Source of the DNA: Atopsyche davidsoni
Taxonomy: Eukaryota; Arthropoda; Insecta; Trichoptera; Hydrobiosidae
Assembly (NCBI GenBank): GCA_022113835.1
Contig: JAILWY010000026.1
Span: 12,489,001 to 12,553,000 of the forward strand
Direction: 5' to 3'
Length of the DNA: 64,000 nt
Shown here: positions 49,491-60,089 of the stretch, piece after piece
Position numbering within the stretch: the first letter of the stretch is position 1
How the letters are laid out: each line of letters opens with the position of its first letter
Made by a program: the position numbers and the translations under genes
Notes under the pieces: model-generated
Told to the model about the DNA's origin: nothing
Databases searched by the model: none
What the model saw: only the letters and a program-made list of their open reading frames with translations

Positions 49491-52019
49491 TCACCCTAAT
49501 ATACCATATTTTATCTTTTAGGGGTTTTCCAGTTCAATGAACAACATTTAACATTATTTTGAATATGCTCACTCTCAATAACTCTTAATATTGACCTTTG
49601 TGTATACTTAAGTGTTTAATGTAATGGGCAGTCTTAAGAATTATAGGTATTTATATGTAATTATATATTCGCATTCAAGCGTATAATATTTTACAATATT
49701 CTCAGCCTTAATACATATCTAATTTCTCCACATTGAATCCGTGCGGTTTTAGGGTATAATTATTATGGTGTGGCTAGAATTGCTCGGTATTACAGCGGTG
49801 AAAATGTTGGACTTCTGCCAAGAAGGCAGGGATTAGAGAGGCTGTGTGTCCCGGTGTGGACGTAGTAATATAGCGTATGCTTCATCCCTTCAAAAAAAAT
49901 TGTGAGCAAAAACAATTTTTAAATTGAAGTTTTTCTTAATATCTTTTAAAATAATCATAAAAATCATCGTATACTGAAATTTCGTCGTATCATCGTATTA
50001 TAAAATCAACCATACATTTTATAAAATAACTAGTAAAATATATTTTAACATCAAAATATTTAGAAATTATATAGTTAACAAGTTATAAATTAAGGAAGCT
50101 TAGTAAGAAGAAGTTGCTATTTTTTAGCAATGTTGAATTAGCAATACATATTGTTCCTGTACGTGAGCGTAAAATAAAAACGTATCATTGTTATCAATGC
50201 ATATAATATTTTGTTTCGTTCTTTAAAATATATGCTTCTGAACAACACAACGAACAATATAAAATTAGTTAAATTTATAACTATATAATTATTAAAATAA
50301 TTTTAACTGGAGACGATAATTTATACTTGCCTAAAATTCACGCTAGTGTAATAATCTTTAATGTAAGTCGAAGCATATTAAGCCATTTAGGTAAGTTAAT
50401 CGTAATATAATCTAACCCTCCACAGATATTGATCTCCATACTTCAGAGAACTCAAACCAGTATATCCTCTGTTACAAAATCTCCGCCGCAGTGTTTGTTA
50501 TGGGGAAACAGCTTTAATACGCAGCGTCTAAAAATTATATATTCAAATTTCATTTATATCTCCAAAACTCAATAAAAATTAAAATATCATGTTCATATGT
50601 AGACGTGACAACAATAAACAAATGAACCCAGTTTGCAAAATTATTTTATTGTAGTATTAATAGATTATATATATTTACTCCGTCGTTTACGTGTCTCCAT
50701 TATCTTTTGTTCTCTTTTTATGTGATGATTATATATGATTACCAGTGCCATAACCCTGGATGGATCTTGGCAGCTTCCGAGAGCTTTCACCATCATCCTT
50801 TGTTGCTATGTGATTTCGCTCGCCCAGGGCATAGGGGTCCTCGATTGTACCATCCGATTAGATATAAGCCATTCTGCAGAATCATTTCTTGTAATATTGT
50901 TTTATATAATCTATCTTTCTTTATACGCTATGAACAATATCGCTATAGTTTTGTTATTCAAAGGTTTTGCGATTGTTATTTGTGGATAACCCTTTTATAT
51001 ACAGCACACGTACTTATAAGTCTGTTTTGGTCCGCGTATATTACATGATATCCACTTACAGTATGGACTACGAGACACGTTAGTGTCTTATGTAATTAAT
51101 TATCCATTACTTGAATATCAATTCAATTATCTCGTTCATATAAGTGGTCCCCATGGCAACAGCATAATTGGATTGAAGACATTTCCCCCTTAATCCTAAT
51201 TAAATCGGTCGATTTTACCACATACATCACCCTGCTCTATGCACCTTGTGTATTGAACGATGATTAGATTTTGATTTATGTAAAATCGGCCGACGCAGAG
51301 GGATTTACAAATATATCCCTGAATAATAACGGCAAACAGAAAATTATAATTCATTCAGAATATATTTAAATTCTTAAAAAATCGATTTAATTTATAACCA
51401 TATTTGTTATACTATAACCATATAAATTGTTTCTATCATGCATGTGCTTATCATTTATTTATTAAATATTTGTATGTAATTTAACGATATTTATAGAATT
51501 TAACGAGTGATAAGAAAATATATCCAACGACAAAAAAGTTTTATAGTCTTGATAAAAAATAGCAATGCATCATTTATGATTAACAAAAATTATTACCCCA
51601 AATTGACCTCACAAATCATATTATAACTACCGATTTGCTCAATTTTATGTGGTTCTATAAATATTATTTAATAATGCGCTACTATGCGTGCAGAATAATC
51701 GTTTCTTCTTTCAATCAATGATAGATTATACTACAAGGTTAGGTTATAGCAACTTTATTATAAAATTATAATATATCATTATGCTTTAGTTAAGGTCAAC
51801 TTTTAAATAAATGTATTCGCATACTTGAATAGATTCAAAATTTTAACGGTTTATTTATTTATTGTTCACTTTCATTCGATTGCAGATCAGGTAGAGATGT
51901 TTTTTTACATATATAAGACCCTATGTAACGTCATCCAAAACTACGGGACACAAAAATCCTCACTAATTTAAACAAATAGCCCGATTCAGATCAGAGCAAG
52001 TTTTGAGCCATTCGTTAAA
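49491..52019. other. AT-rich DNA with mixed patches at 50,740-50,880 and 51,120-51,340
   Basis: Frames of 113 and 84 codons overlap at 50,707-51,048 in different + strand frames. They are hydrophobic and AT-driven and have no recognised family. No other feature. Confidence 0.5.
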
Positions 52020-52240
52020 TTTTATCTCCCCCTCTCTTCTCCCTTCTCTCTCTCTTGCCTCCCCCGGACAACCCCTAGCCGGGCTTGCTATCTGCACTGC
52101 CCGTCGGGCCCCTTATCTACTGCGGCCCTGGTGTCTACAAATATTTGTTCGAAAATTGCAACTTGCTGACTGAGCCCCTCTGCATTCGGGTGCAGCGGAT
52201 GCAGTCGATGAAACCGTTCTCTCACTTTTGTGGAAATTCA
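52020..52240. promoter_or_regulatory. Pyrimidine-rich tract and GC patch
   Basis: 52,024-52,066 is almost pure C/T, including TCTCTCTCTC near 52,048. The minus strand therefore has a GAGAG cluster of the kind bound by GAGA factor. A CCGGGC-type GC patch follows. Regulatory function is inference. Confidence 0.35.
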
Positions 52241-53790
52241 AATTGGTTATAATAATTTATGCTACCAGCGTTTCTCCTTACCAGGCACTATGGTGCTATT
52301 TCAGTATTACAATTTAAAATGTTTTAAAAAAATTGTATTGATACAAAAACTTCTATAAATAATTTTACGAATAGTTTGAAAATATACTTTGTGAAAAAAA
52401 TGATCGGTGGCAAACATCGTAACGGCAATTTCGTCTTGATTTGTTCAATCTAAAAAACCATACAAAAAGGCGTCATTTAATTGAAGATGGAACATCGTTG
52501 GAGTATCTTATCCCAAATTTAATTTTGTCTTAAAACTATTCAAAAACATTCTGCTTAGTTTAGTACTCATTGCGCTCATCTGTATCCTTGAACTCAAAAT
52601 TATATGACACCTAATTAACTATTCTGTCAATCGTAGAGTACAGTATTAAACTCAAGAAAAAAAATACGAATCTATAATTTAAGTAAAGATAAAATATAAA
52701 AAGATTCTGTGTATCCATGATGGAATTATAAACACATATTTATTTTATAGTACTATATGAGTATTTCTTGTGGTTCGTCAGTAGTAAGAGTTGTATAAAC
52801 AAAAAGCATATATCTCATCCTAACATTGTTACAGTTCGACACTAAATATAATTACTTCTCTCCCCTCGTCTCGACCGCCAAATTAAAAGCAACAAGCAAA
52901 CAAACAGGCTGACTACTCGTACAACAGCAATTCATGGGCATGCACTCTGCGCCGGGCGTATCCATCTGTCACCGAGCTGTCGGGCCGCTGCACTAATGTT
53001 CCTGCCTTATCTCCGCCCAGGACCCTTTCTTAACCGTGTCCTCCTTATGTACAAATAGTGGGAGATAGTGCAAATATTCTGGGGTGTGAGCCGATTTAAG
53101 GGAACGAGGCAGGTACATTTATTTATTGCAAAACCTCCCCTTATCCACGGCTTACAGCAGCGCTTCTTAACCATCACTGCATCCATCTCCATCATAAGAA
53201 GTTCTCATTTTGTATCCAATATAAAAGGCATGGAAAGTTTCTTCATGACCTCGTTCGTGTACCGTCGTATTTCGTACCTGTCACATTTTTGGCACTGCCT
53301 AACACAAAGATCTTGACAAAAACGTTCTTAGTAAATTTTTACGTCAAAAAAGTTAAAGAAAGGCGAAGGCACATCTGGCCTACTGCCAAAATTCTTGATT
53401 CTTTGTCACACAATTTTTATATTCTGGCTTATCTCAGCGTCCAATTGTATTTCTGTTGACATAATACAAGTTACCTCATTATAAAAGACCTAAGCCTTAT
53501 TGTTAGTAAAATTATCGTCTAATTTTGAATTGGATAAAGTTTTCTAAGCTTGCAAGAAAATAATGTCATGAAGAATTGTTGATTTTGTTAAAAAAAAATT
53601 ACTTTGAGATACTGTTACCTTTTATTAGAAAAACTGTCACATTTCTAAAACATTCTTTGAAACAAAAATACTGCAGTAGATAATATTATTTAATTTAAAT
53701 CAAGTTCAGTGTGAAACTAATTGAAAACATTATTACTTTCTTCTACTTTACTATTTCTTATACTATTCCATCTAAGTTCGGATTATTCGG
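52241..53790. other. AT-rich DNA with island at 52,860-53,330
   Basis: The island is mixed composition with a GCGCCGGGCG patch. An 82-codon + strand frame and an antisense frame overlap there. No domain. Confidence 0.45.
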
Positions 53791-54060
53791 AAAATTCGCG
53801 GCCCGCGGGTGCAGGAGGCTCGGAGGCTTCCTCTCGTCAGGCCTGTCCATAATTCTCCCGCTGTGTATTTAAGGCTGGCGTTTTTGGCGCTCACCGGAAG
53901 ATGTCAGCAAATATTTGCGGGAATTTCGGGAAACGGAAGTGACGGGCTGTCGAGCGGATCCGATAGCGCTGTTACAATATTGGCTTTGAAAAAATGTGGA
54001 TCGGGAGCTTCTAAAGAGGTGGAAATGAGTGTTGGCTGAAGCGCTAAGTGTACTGCAGTA
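53791..54060. other. GC-rich island
   Basis: Starts with a GCGGCCCGCGGGTGCAG stretch that resembles a splice acceptor, but the following + strand frame (53,809-54,039) has no domain and ends in no convincing donor. It lies about 0.7 kb upstream of the coiled-coil exon. Confidence 0.4.
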
Positions 54061-54765
54061 AACTTCAGCGCTGTGTATGACATTGTTGACATTGGGATAT
54101 TTTTTCTTTTGCAAAATGAAGTATAAAGGGTTGAAATTTCAGTTTTTTTATAAAAGTAAATACTCCATATGCAATTCTTTCTTGATATCAAATTTGATCA
54201 TCATTTTGCTTGCAATCGAATGTAGCCGTAAAAACAATAAACAGTTAAAAAATATTATTGATTGTGTGCTTACGTTTCTATTCTGTGTTATTACACAGAT
54301 TAAAATGTAATTTTTAAGATTGTTTTGCTTCATTGATAGTCCAAAAAAACCTTTATTGCACATGAACGGCAGAAACTTCAACGAGACAACTGCAATTGTT
54401 GCTGCAATGTTAGAATACTGCAGTGGAAGTTGTAAAGTTAACTGCATAGAAAAGTTTGCACGTTAAAAAAGCGATCATTGCATTTTTACTAGAATAACAT
54501 CAAGCAGTGCAATCATAAATAAATTGAATTAAGCGTGATTAATGATAGTTGAGATTTACATGGTAAGAATTTTCAAAATATTTTTTTTGTAATGGTAGTC
54601 TGTTACGTGTCGTAGTTAAATACTTTACAAATGTCTCTCATTGTTACAGGCTACACAAACCAGATGATAGTTTATAATGTTGAGGGAAACGTAGATATAA
54701 AAGAAGTATAATTTATGTCCACCCCTACACAGCCATAACCTAACCCACCCCCTGTGTTGTTGCAG
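54061..54765 (+). other. Intronic AT-rich DNA upstream of the exon
   Basis: AT-rich, ending in a good 3' splice region: CTAAC branch-like motif at 54,740-54,744, then a pyrimidine-rich stretch and TTGTTGCAG at 54,757-54,765. Confidence 0.65.
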
Positions 54766-54893
54766 CGCGAAGGCGGTATATCGCGCGATGCGGAGCGCGC
54801 CCGTGCAGAGGTGCACGCTCGGCTGGCGCGCGCCGAGCACGAGGCCGAGCGCGCCGGCACGCGACTCAGGTCTGCACAGCATCACATCTCAAG
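54766..54893 (+). CDS. Internal exon encoding a coiled coil, possibly CUX1/CASP (cut) family
   Basis: The exon is 128 nt. It is preceded by a CTAAC branch-like motif, a pyrimidine-rich stretch and TTGTTGCAG, and followed by the donor GTAAGG. Entering in phase 0 it has 42 open codons plus two bases. The peptide (REGGISRDAERARAEV..., ending RSAQHHIS) is rich in Ala, Arg and Glu. I, V, L or A sit at residues 5, 9, 12, 16, 20, 23, 27, 30, 34, 37 and 41, a near-continuous 3-4 heptad pattern. From memory it aligns with the CUX1/CASP N-terminal coiled coil through I..D.ERA, AEV, EAE and L.SA.H, which in insects would point to cut. Rootletin-like or other coiled-coil proteins remain possible. GC content is far above the flanks, as expected for coding DNA. 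I found no neighbouring exon in the window, which implies long introns on both sides. Confidence 0.7.
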
Positions 54894-54924
54894 GTAAGGA
54901 CCCACTGTAACACTAAGCTTCTAG

Positions 54925-55020
54925 TCGCACCCGTGAAGAGGTCCACGCTCAGCTGGCACGCCCCAGCAACACAGCACAGCACCACAACATCGTGGTAAGT
55001 ACTCACTCTCACACTACACC
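54925..55020 (+). pseudogene. Degenerate tandem copy of the exon's 3' half with a second donor
   Basis: 54,926-54,994 matches the exon from about 54,796, sharing blocks such as CCGTG-AGAGGT-CACGCTC-GCTGGC and a GCACAGCA-CAC stretch, with about 29 bases missing. The similarity continues past the junction: GTGGTAAGTACTCACT here against AAGGTAAGGACCCACT in the exon. The frame stays open (RTREEVHAQLARP...). An acceptor-like TTCTAG lies at 54,919-54,924, but the spacing to the first donor is only about 31 bases, too short for a normal intron. Most likely a decaying duplication, although the second donor could be used. Confidence 0.75.
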
Positions 55021-55068
55021 CTGCATCAACTGATCATCGATTTAGCGCTCAGAGATATTCCTTTAGTC

Positions 55069-55445
55069 CATAGGTTCCCAACGGGGGCGGTGGCGGGTCC
55101 AAGGAAAAATTAATGAACTTTTTGCATTTTAATTTTTTTGATTTGTGCAGTAGATTTTTCGCAAAAAAAAAACCGAGAAAATAATGGTATTATGACAGCG
55201 ATGACAGTTATAAAACAACATAAGTTTAGACTTGTTTGTTGACTAAATATGTCGTTAGCGCCATCTATGTGTGAAAGCCAAAAACTTAGTAGCGCACCTA
55301 GAAACATACCTTTTTTTTACGCGGGCAGCAATAAATAATATACAGAAATAAAATTGGTATAATTATAACTGTTATGTCAAAGGGAGGCGTTGGAATTTTT
55401 TTTCTTGTCAAGGGGCGGTGGTCAATAAAAGGTTAGGAACCTATG
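55069..55445. mobile_element. hAT-type MITE with 8-bp target-site duplication
   Basis: The 377-bp element has the inverted termini CATAGGTTCCCAAC (left) and GTTAGGAACCTATG (right), one mismatch over 14 bases. It is flanked by identical 8-bp direct repeats CTTTAGTC (55,061-55,068 and 55,446-55,453). An 8-bp duplication with these ends is diagnostic of hAT elements. There is no coding capacity. The interior (55,138-55,240) is related to the remnant at 33.4-33.6 kb. It lies in the presumed intron, 175 bp downstream of the coiled-coil exon. Confidence 0.92.
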
Positions 55446-55453
55446 CTTTAGTC

Positions 55454-56480
55454 CTATGTTTTAATATCAATCGTTCTCTATTAAATATATTTATTAAAAA
55501 ATATTTTAAACCTTTCCTCTTATTATTTGTTTATTTGAGTACACCGACACAAATGTATTTCTTTCACATATATAAAAAAATACCAATATTTTTATTCTTT
55601 ATAATATTTTTTTATAATTTATGTGTAACTGAATTTGTGGTGCGTTATCTGTAAAAAATATTAATTTAATAAAAATTACATTTATTAAAAAATATATATG
55701 TTAATAAAAATAATTCTTTTAAATGGCGCTTAAAATCAGAATTCTGGCATCACCATTCTCCATAAGAAACGTAAACACTTCCCTCGCGAGTCCCACCTGG
55801 CATCTTACCCGGGATTTTATAGCGCCGCCCTCCCCGCGGGTTTAATTCCTCCGCCCCAGGCCATCAGCCCGGCAATAACAAAGGGCGGCGCCGCATCCTC
55901 CGTCCCTCACCAGCGGCACATGGCTCTCGCTATAATCTCATAACTTTTGCCAAATATGAAAAAAACATTAAACATCCACCTTCTCTACAACAGCATCGGC
56001 TGTATAAAGATTTATTTCTAATGCTTGCCATTGAATATTTGCTAGACAATATATTATTATTGCGCATTAGCTGCCAGCGTGCATTTAATTAAATTTATGT
56101 AAAATCACTTATTAAGTAATTTTTATCGTATTCAATGTTACAAATTGATCTAAATTAAAATCTGTATTCATTAATATTGCGTTGTATATATCATCTATTG
56201 TTTCAAATAATTGATAGTGACACGTATCGGTTTTCTGTTTAAAAATAACAAGTTCTTGTTTGAATCCTACTTCTTTTTTTGATGTTAAATATTTTTAGGT
56301 ATAATGCTGTAATACCACTAAATTTATAATTATATTACAAAACGCCATCCTTTTGTGTGTGTACAAATGTTTTTCAAATGAGTTATTAAGATATATGAAT
56401 ACAAAATGAATCAATGTGCGTATTATGAAAATATTTTTTTTGACTTTTGTTTTTTTATAAAAAAAAATTATCTCGGTACG
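55454..56480. other. AT-rich DNA with GC-rich island at 55,780-55,930
   Basis: The island contains TTTTATAGCGCCGCCC and GGGCGGCGCCGC and no reading frame. Candidate regulatory DNA. Confidence 0.5.
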
Positions 56481-56830
56481 CATTTCCTGAAGCCGCCACT
56501 GATTTTTCTCGCGCTCAAGCCAGAAGTCGACTGCGCGTGGATGAGTATCAGGAGGCAATAAAAGGGTGTTGCTAAGCAGTGGCGTGACGGCCGCGCCTAA
56601 AAAACTTTATTATTTATTTCTTTTATGATGTCCCAGCAGGCCCGGGGCGGGGGCGGCTTGGGGCAGGCCTCGGAGATATCGCCCACTTGAGGTGACAGAG
56701 GAGAGCAGCTAGACGATCTTATCGATTGTCTCCCGACTTGATATTGTGTTTTCGCGATATTCGAGACGCTTCGGGGAGCGCTCGAAGTAAAATCGGATCC
56801 GTCTGTGAAACACCAGCCTTGTGTAATCAT
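56481..56830. other. GC-rich island
   Basis: Mixed to GC-rich. The minus-strand frame of 77 codons is unsupported. Includes a GGCCCGGGGCGGGGGCGGC patch at 56,639-56,657. Confidence 0.45.
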
Positions 56831-57650
56831 TTCTCTTGTCGAATATTATATTTCTCTCGTATTGAACTTTAGCGTTTGTTATGTAAGTATCTTGTGATGT
56901 ATTAAACTTCCAGCAAATTATATTACGCTACATTGATTTGTTACCTTTATTCGACTCACTGAACTGAAAATATCCTTATATTAAACGCTTTTCCAAAGTT
57001 ATTCATGATATTTTTAAACAATTTGAATTTATATGTTTACTGAAGTAGACTGATTGTTAAAAGCATATTTTGATAGATAACGTTTGATTCATCTTTACAC
57101 AGAATTAATATCTAGTATAAGTTCTCGCTACTATTAATATTCTTAAAATCAAAGATTTAAATATACCACATAAATCTTTGTATTATTTGGTACGACACGA
57201 GTTTTAATAATGCGATTCATAACGAAGTATCTTCTCGGTATACGACCATGACAAAATATAAAAATTGTGACACGTAGAAAATAGTTGTACTATTTCAGCC
57301 AACCGAATTATAAAAAAAAAACAAATATCATCTTTTTAATTTCAATTTTATTTATAATTAGTCTACTTATTTACATTTCCATAAATCTTAGCGAGCTCCT
57401 CGGAACACGCGATATCATTCTTTTGTGAACAATTTGATAGCACTAAGAAAATACCGCCGCTTTCCATACAAATGAGATTGAAGATATATTGATGTATTTA
57501 TTTTAAAAGCTCTTCCACATATATATATTTTAAAGAAATAAACGAATTGATCTGCGAACAAAGTTCATCCCCTGGTACAAGTAACTCGTAAAATCGTAAA
57601 AATTTCAAACCCCGCAACATTCATGCGATATTTAGTTCGTACCAGGCTTC
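56831..57650. other. AT-rich non-coding DNA
   Basis: Nothing recognised. Confidence 0.6.
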
Positions 57651-57865
57651 AATAGAAATTGCCAAAAAGGCGTGAGGTATTCGTAATTAACCATCGCTTC
57701 CCCATCAAAGCCCGACGGGGAGGCGGAGCACCGGTCGCCTGCGAAGTGCAATCGCAGCGCTCAGCCGCATCAAAAACAATGGCATTGTGTCATATCACGC
57801 GGCGAACGGAATTCAATTATCGGCCTCCCGACGCAGTGCTGTTGACACAGAGCCCGGGGCTGCTG
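57651..57865. other. Mixed island
   Basis: GC-richer DNA leading into the tandem repeat. Frames of 82 and 74 codons arise partly from the repeat. Confidence 0.4.
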
Positions 57866-57955
57866 GCACTGCCCACCCCTCGGCTGCACGACAGCCACCC
57901 TGTATAGCTAGCACTGCCCACCTCTCGGCTACACGAGAGCCACCCTGTATAGCTA
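57866..57955. repeat. Two tandem copies of a 45-bp unit
   Basis: 57,866-57,910 and 57,911-57,955 are near-identical, differing at about four positions. The unit starts GCACTGCCCACC and ends CCACCCTGTATAGCTA. It lies 37 bp to the left of the mariner target site. Confidence 0.95.
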
Positions 57956-57994
57956 GCAACATGATGAAATCCAATTTCAGAAAATACACATATA

Positions 57995-59167
57995 TTGGGT
58001 CTATTCCCTAAAATCCGGAATTTTTATTATTCGAAATTATTCAAAGTATTGCCCATCTGGCAATTTGTGGATGCCATCCCAAAAAAACCGGTCATGCTTT
58101 GAACGAAAGAACGAATCGACCCAATTTTTGATGGCTTGGACTGAAGTGAAGCGTATTCCGGAAAGTCCAAAACAAAAGGTAGCCAGAAGGCGCCAAGTCT
58201 GGTCTATATGGCGGGTGGAGCAGAACTTCCCATCCGCTATTTTCCAAATAGTTTTTAACGGGTTCAGCAACATGTGGCCGAGCATTGTCATGTTGGAAAA
58301 TCAATGCCTCGTGTCTGGTCTTCCATTCTGGCCGCTTTTCCTTCAATGCTCTCTTTTAACGAATCAGATGTTGTTGGTACACCTCTTCAGTAATGGTTTC
58401 ACCCGGTTTTAAAACCTCATAATACACAACTCCCTTCTGGTAACACCAAATACAGAGCATTATCTTGGCAGCGTGAATATTCTTCTTCGGTGTCGATTTG
58501 GCTGGTTGGCCGGGCTTTAAATACGATTTTTTGCTCTTTGGGTTGTCTTAATGAATCCATTTTCCGTCGCTAGTAAAAATTCGATGCAAAAACGACTGTC
58601 TTTTATGACGCTCAAGCAGCATTTCAGACATGCAAAATCGCCTTTCCACGTCTCTCGGGTTCAACTCGTATGGTACCCAATGTCCTTGCTTCTGGATGGA
58701 TTCTAATGCTTTTAGGCACTTGAAAATGGCTGCTTGAGTCAGGTCCAAGCTCTTCTTGTGTTTGACACGAGTCTTAATCGAGTAACGCTTCCAATTCTTT
58801 ATCTTCAAACTTTTTCGGCTGTCCAGGCCGTTTTTATCTTTGATGTCAAAATCGCCACTTTTAAAGCGTTGAAACCTCTCAAAACACTGTTTTCGCAAGA
58901 ACATGTTTGCCATACAATCCCATGAGCAAACGATGACTTTTCTTAGCAAAAAAGTGACTCCCGCTAATGCTATTTTTTTCGCCATATTTCAAAATCTTCC
59001 ATGATTGAAAAAAATATGATGCGCACAAGCAAATCAAACATTGTTGACTGATTTTGACAGCTTACAAATAGAGCTTCAAAATGATACGTATATCAATTAT
59101 TTGCTACAGCGCATACAAAAGTTTTGGCATCTAGTGTCAAATTACAGTTTTTAAGTTATAGACCTAT
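57995..59167 (-). mobile_element. mariner transposon, decayed
   Basis: The element is about 1.17 kb and carries a mariner transposase on the minus strand. Approximate inverted ends are visible: left TTGGGTCTATTCCCTAAAAT, and right, read inward, ATAGGTCTATAACTTAAAA. They share GGTCTAT...TAAAA and continue with AATTT. TA dinucleotides lie outside both ends (57,993-57,994 and 59,168-59,169), the expected target site. Full-length mariners are about 1.3 kb. The divergence between ends and the broken gene show this is an old, inactive copy. Confidence 0.85.
58037..58985 (-). pseudogene. mariner transposase pseudogene (D,D34D type)
   Basis: The frame starts at 58,985, about 180 bp inside the right end. 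The first 30 or so codons appear frameshifted: the neighbouring frame reads AKKSHRLLMGLYGKHVLAK, and the main frame resumes at QCFERFQRFKSGDFD (helix-turn-helix region). HWVPYEL and RRFCMSEMLLERH are mariner signatures. TSDGKWIH holds the first catalytic Asp. A stop follows at once where Tyr is expected, and a second stop comes after EEVYQQHLIR. HDNARPH holds the second Asp. Exactly 34 residues later the third Asp of the usual SDY is Gly (APSGY). A further frameshift separates the C-terminus (IKNWVDSFF..., ending DGQYFE). Two stops, two frameshifts and loss of a catalytic residue rule out activity. Confidence 0.93.
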
Positions 59168-59329
59168 TACTATTAATATATATATATCTTATTTCAGCAG
59201 GTATAAATAAATATTTTAAATTTAATATTTGACCGTTAACAAAAATATATTATTATAATTAGTACATTTATTTTAAAAATTATTTATGGCAATAAATAAT
59301 ATCATGGATCCAATTGAGTCAATATGCAT
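59168..59329. other. AT-rich non-coding DNA
   Basis: TA-rich stretch beyond the mariner. No feature. Confidence 0.6.
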
Positions 59330-59560
59330 AGAATCCGTGGTGTTCCGTGTGCAGGCTGGAGAGCCCTGAAAGCTCCTGTCGCCGCTTCCGCCAGGCCGCC
59401 CGAGCCGGATGCTTCCGGCGTGTCGCGAGCCGCGGCCGGGCCGTTTGGCTTGTCTCGCTCCGATGGGTGTCGATAGTGATTCCTGTAGTGCCATCCTGTT
59501 AGTCCTTGCGCAGCGAATGTCCGTTGAATGCCGGCATGCTTTACAAGATATTTCATGTCA
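59330..59560. other. GC-rich island
   Basis: CTGTGTGCAG-like acceptor-type context lies at about 59,346-59,355, followed by GC-rich DNA to 59,490. The frame in phase with the coiled-coil exon reads through to a stop at about 59,503, but the sequence shows no heptad pattern or recognised domain and no donor. I do not call an exon. Confidence 0.4.
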
Positions 59561-60089
59561 ATTTTACCCATCACTAATTTTATTGACGACACTCGTACGA
59601 CAAGCCGTTACCGAGAATTGCAATCTCATTTCATGTTTCATAGTTAAATTAAATAATTTATTATTTTAAAGAATAAATGTCTTTGTCGTGACTGAGCTGA
59701 ACTTTAGAGACAATCTTCGCTTTATACTTGCAGCGCGTCATTAAATTACCCGTTTATATTGCTCACCGTAATGAAAACAGTCTCAAAACGTTTATCTCGG
59801 TGAAGCAGTCTGCTCGGGATGGGTTGAAGAGACTGTTCTGATAAAATGTAGCAATCAAGGCAAGAATTCGATAATTGTATACACTCATGAGTGAGAGTAA
59901 CAGAAGTTTATAGTGATATACACAAAAACAGTATTATTATAATTGATATATAATTTTCAAATATATTTTAGATATGTTGTAAATATTTTGCAATTGTCAT
60001 GTATCATCATCATTTCCTTTTTGCTCCTAAATATTAAAAATAAATATCATTTTTTAATGATTCGTTTTGTAATATAAATGGTTCCACAG
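59561..60089. other. AT-rich non-coding DNA
   Basis: Nothing recognised. Confidence 0.6.

Noticed and set aside
50707..51048. 113-codon frame with Cys, Tyr and hydrophobic residues
   Set aside because: A second + strand frame overlaps it, and the hydrophobicity follows AT-rich composition. No family recognised.
53809..54039. Possible upstream exon after GGGTGCAG
   Set aside because: No recognised domain, no good donor, and antisense frames are equally open.
54625..54885. Minus-strand frames of 86 and 62 codons over the exon
   Set aside because: They are antisense shadows of the + strand coiled-coil exon, which has matching splice signals.
59346..59503. Possible next exon after a TGTGCAG acceptor
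   Set aside because: Frame in phase with the coiled-coil exon shows no heptads or domain and no donor before the stop.
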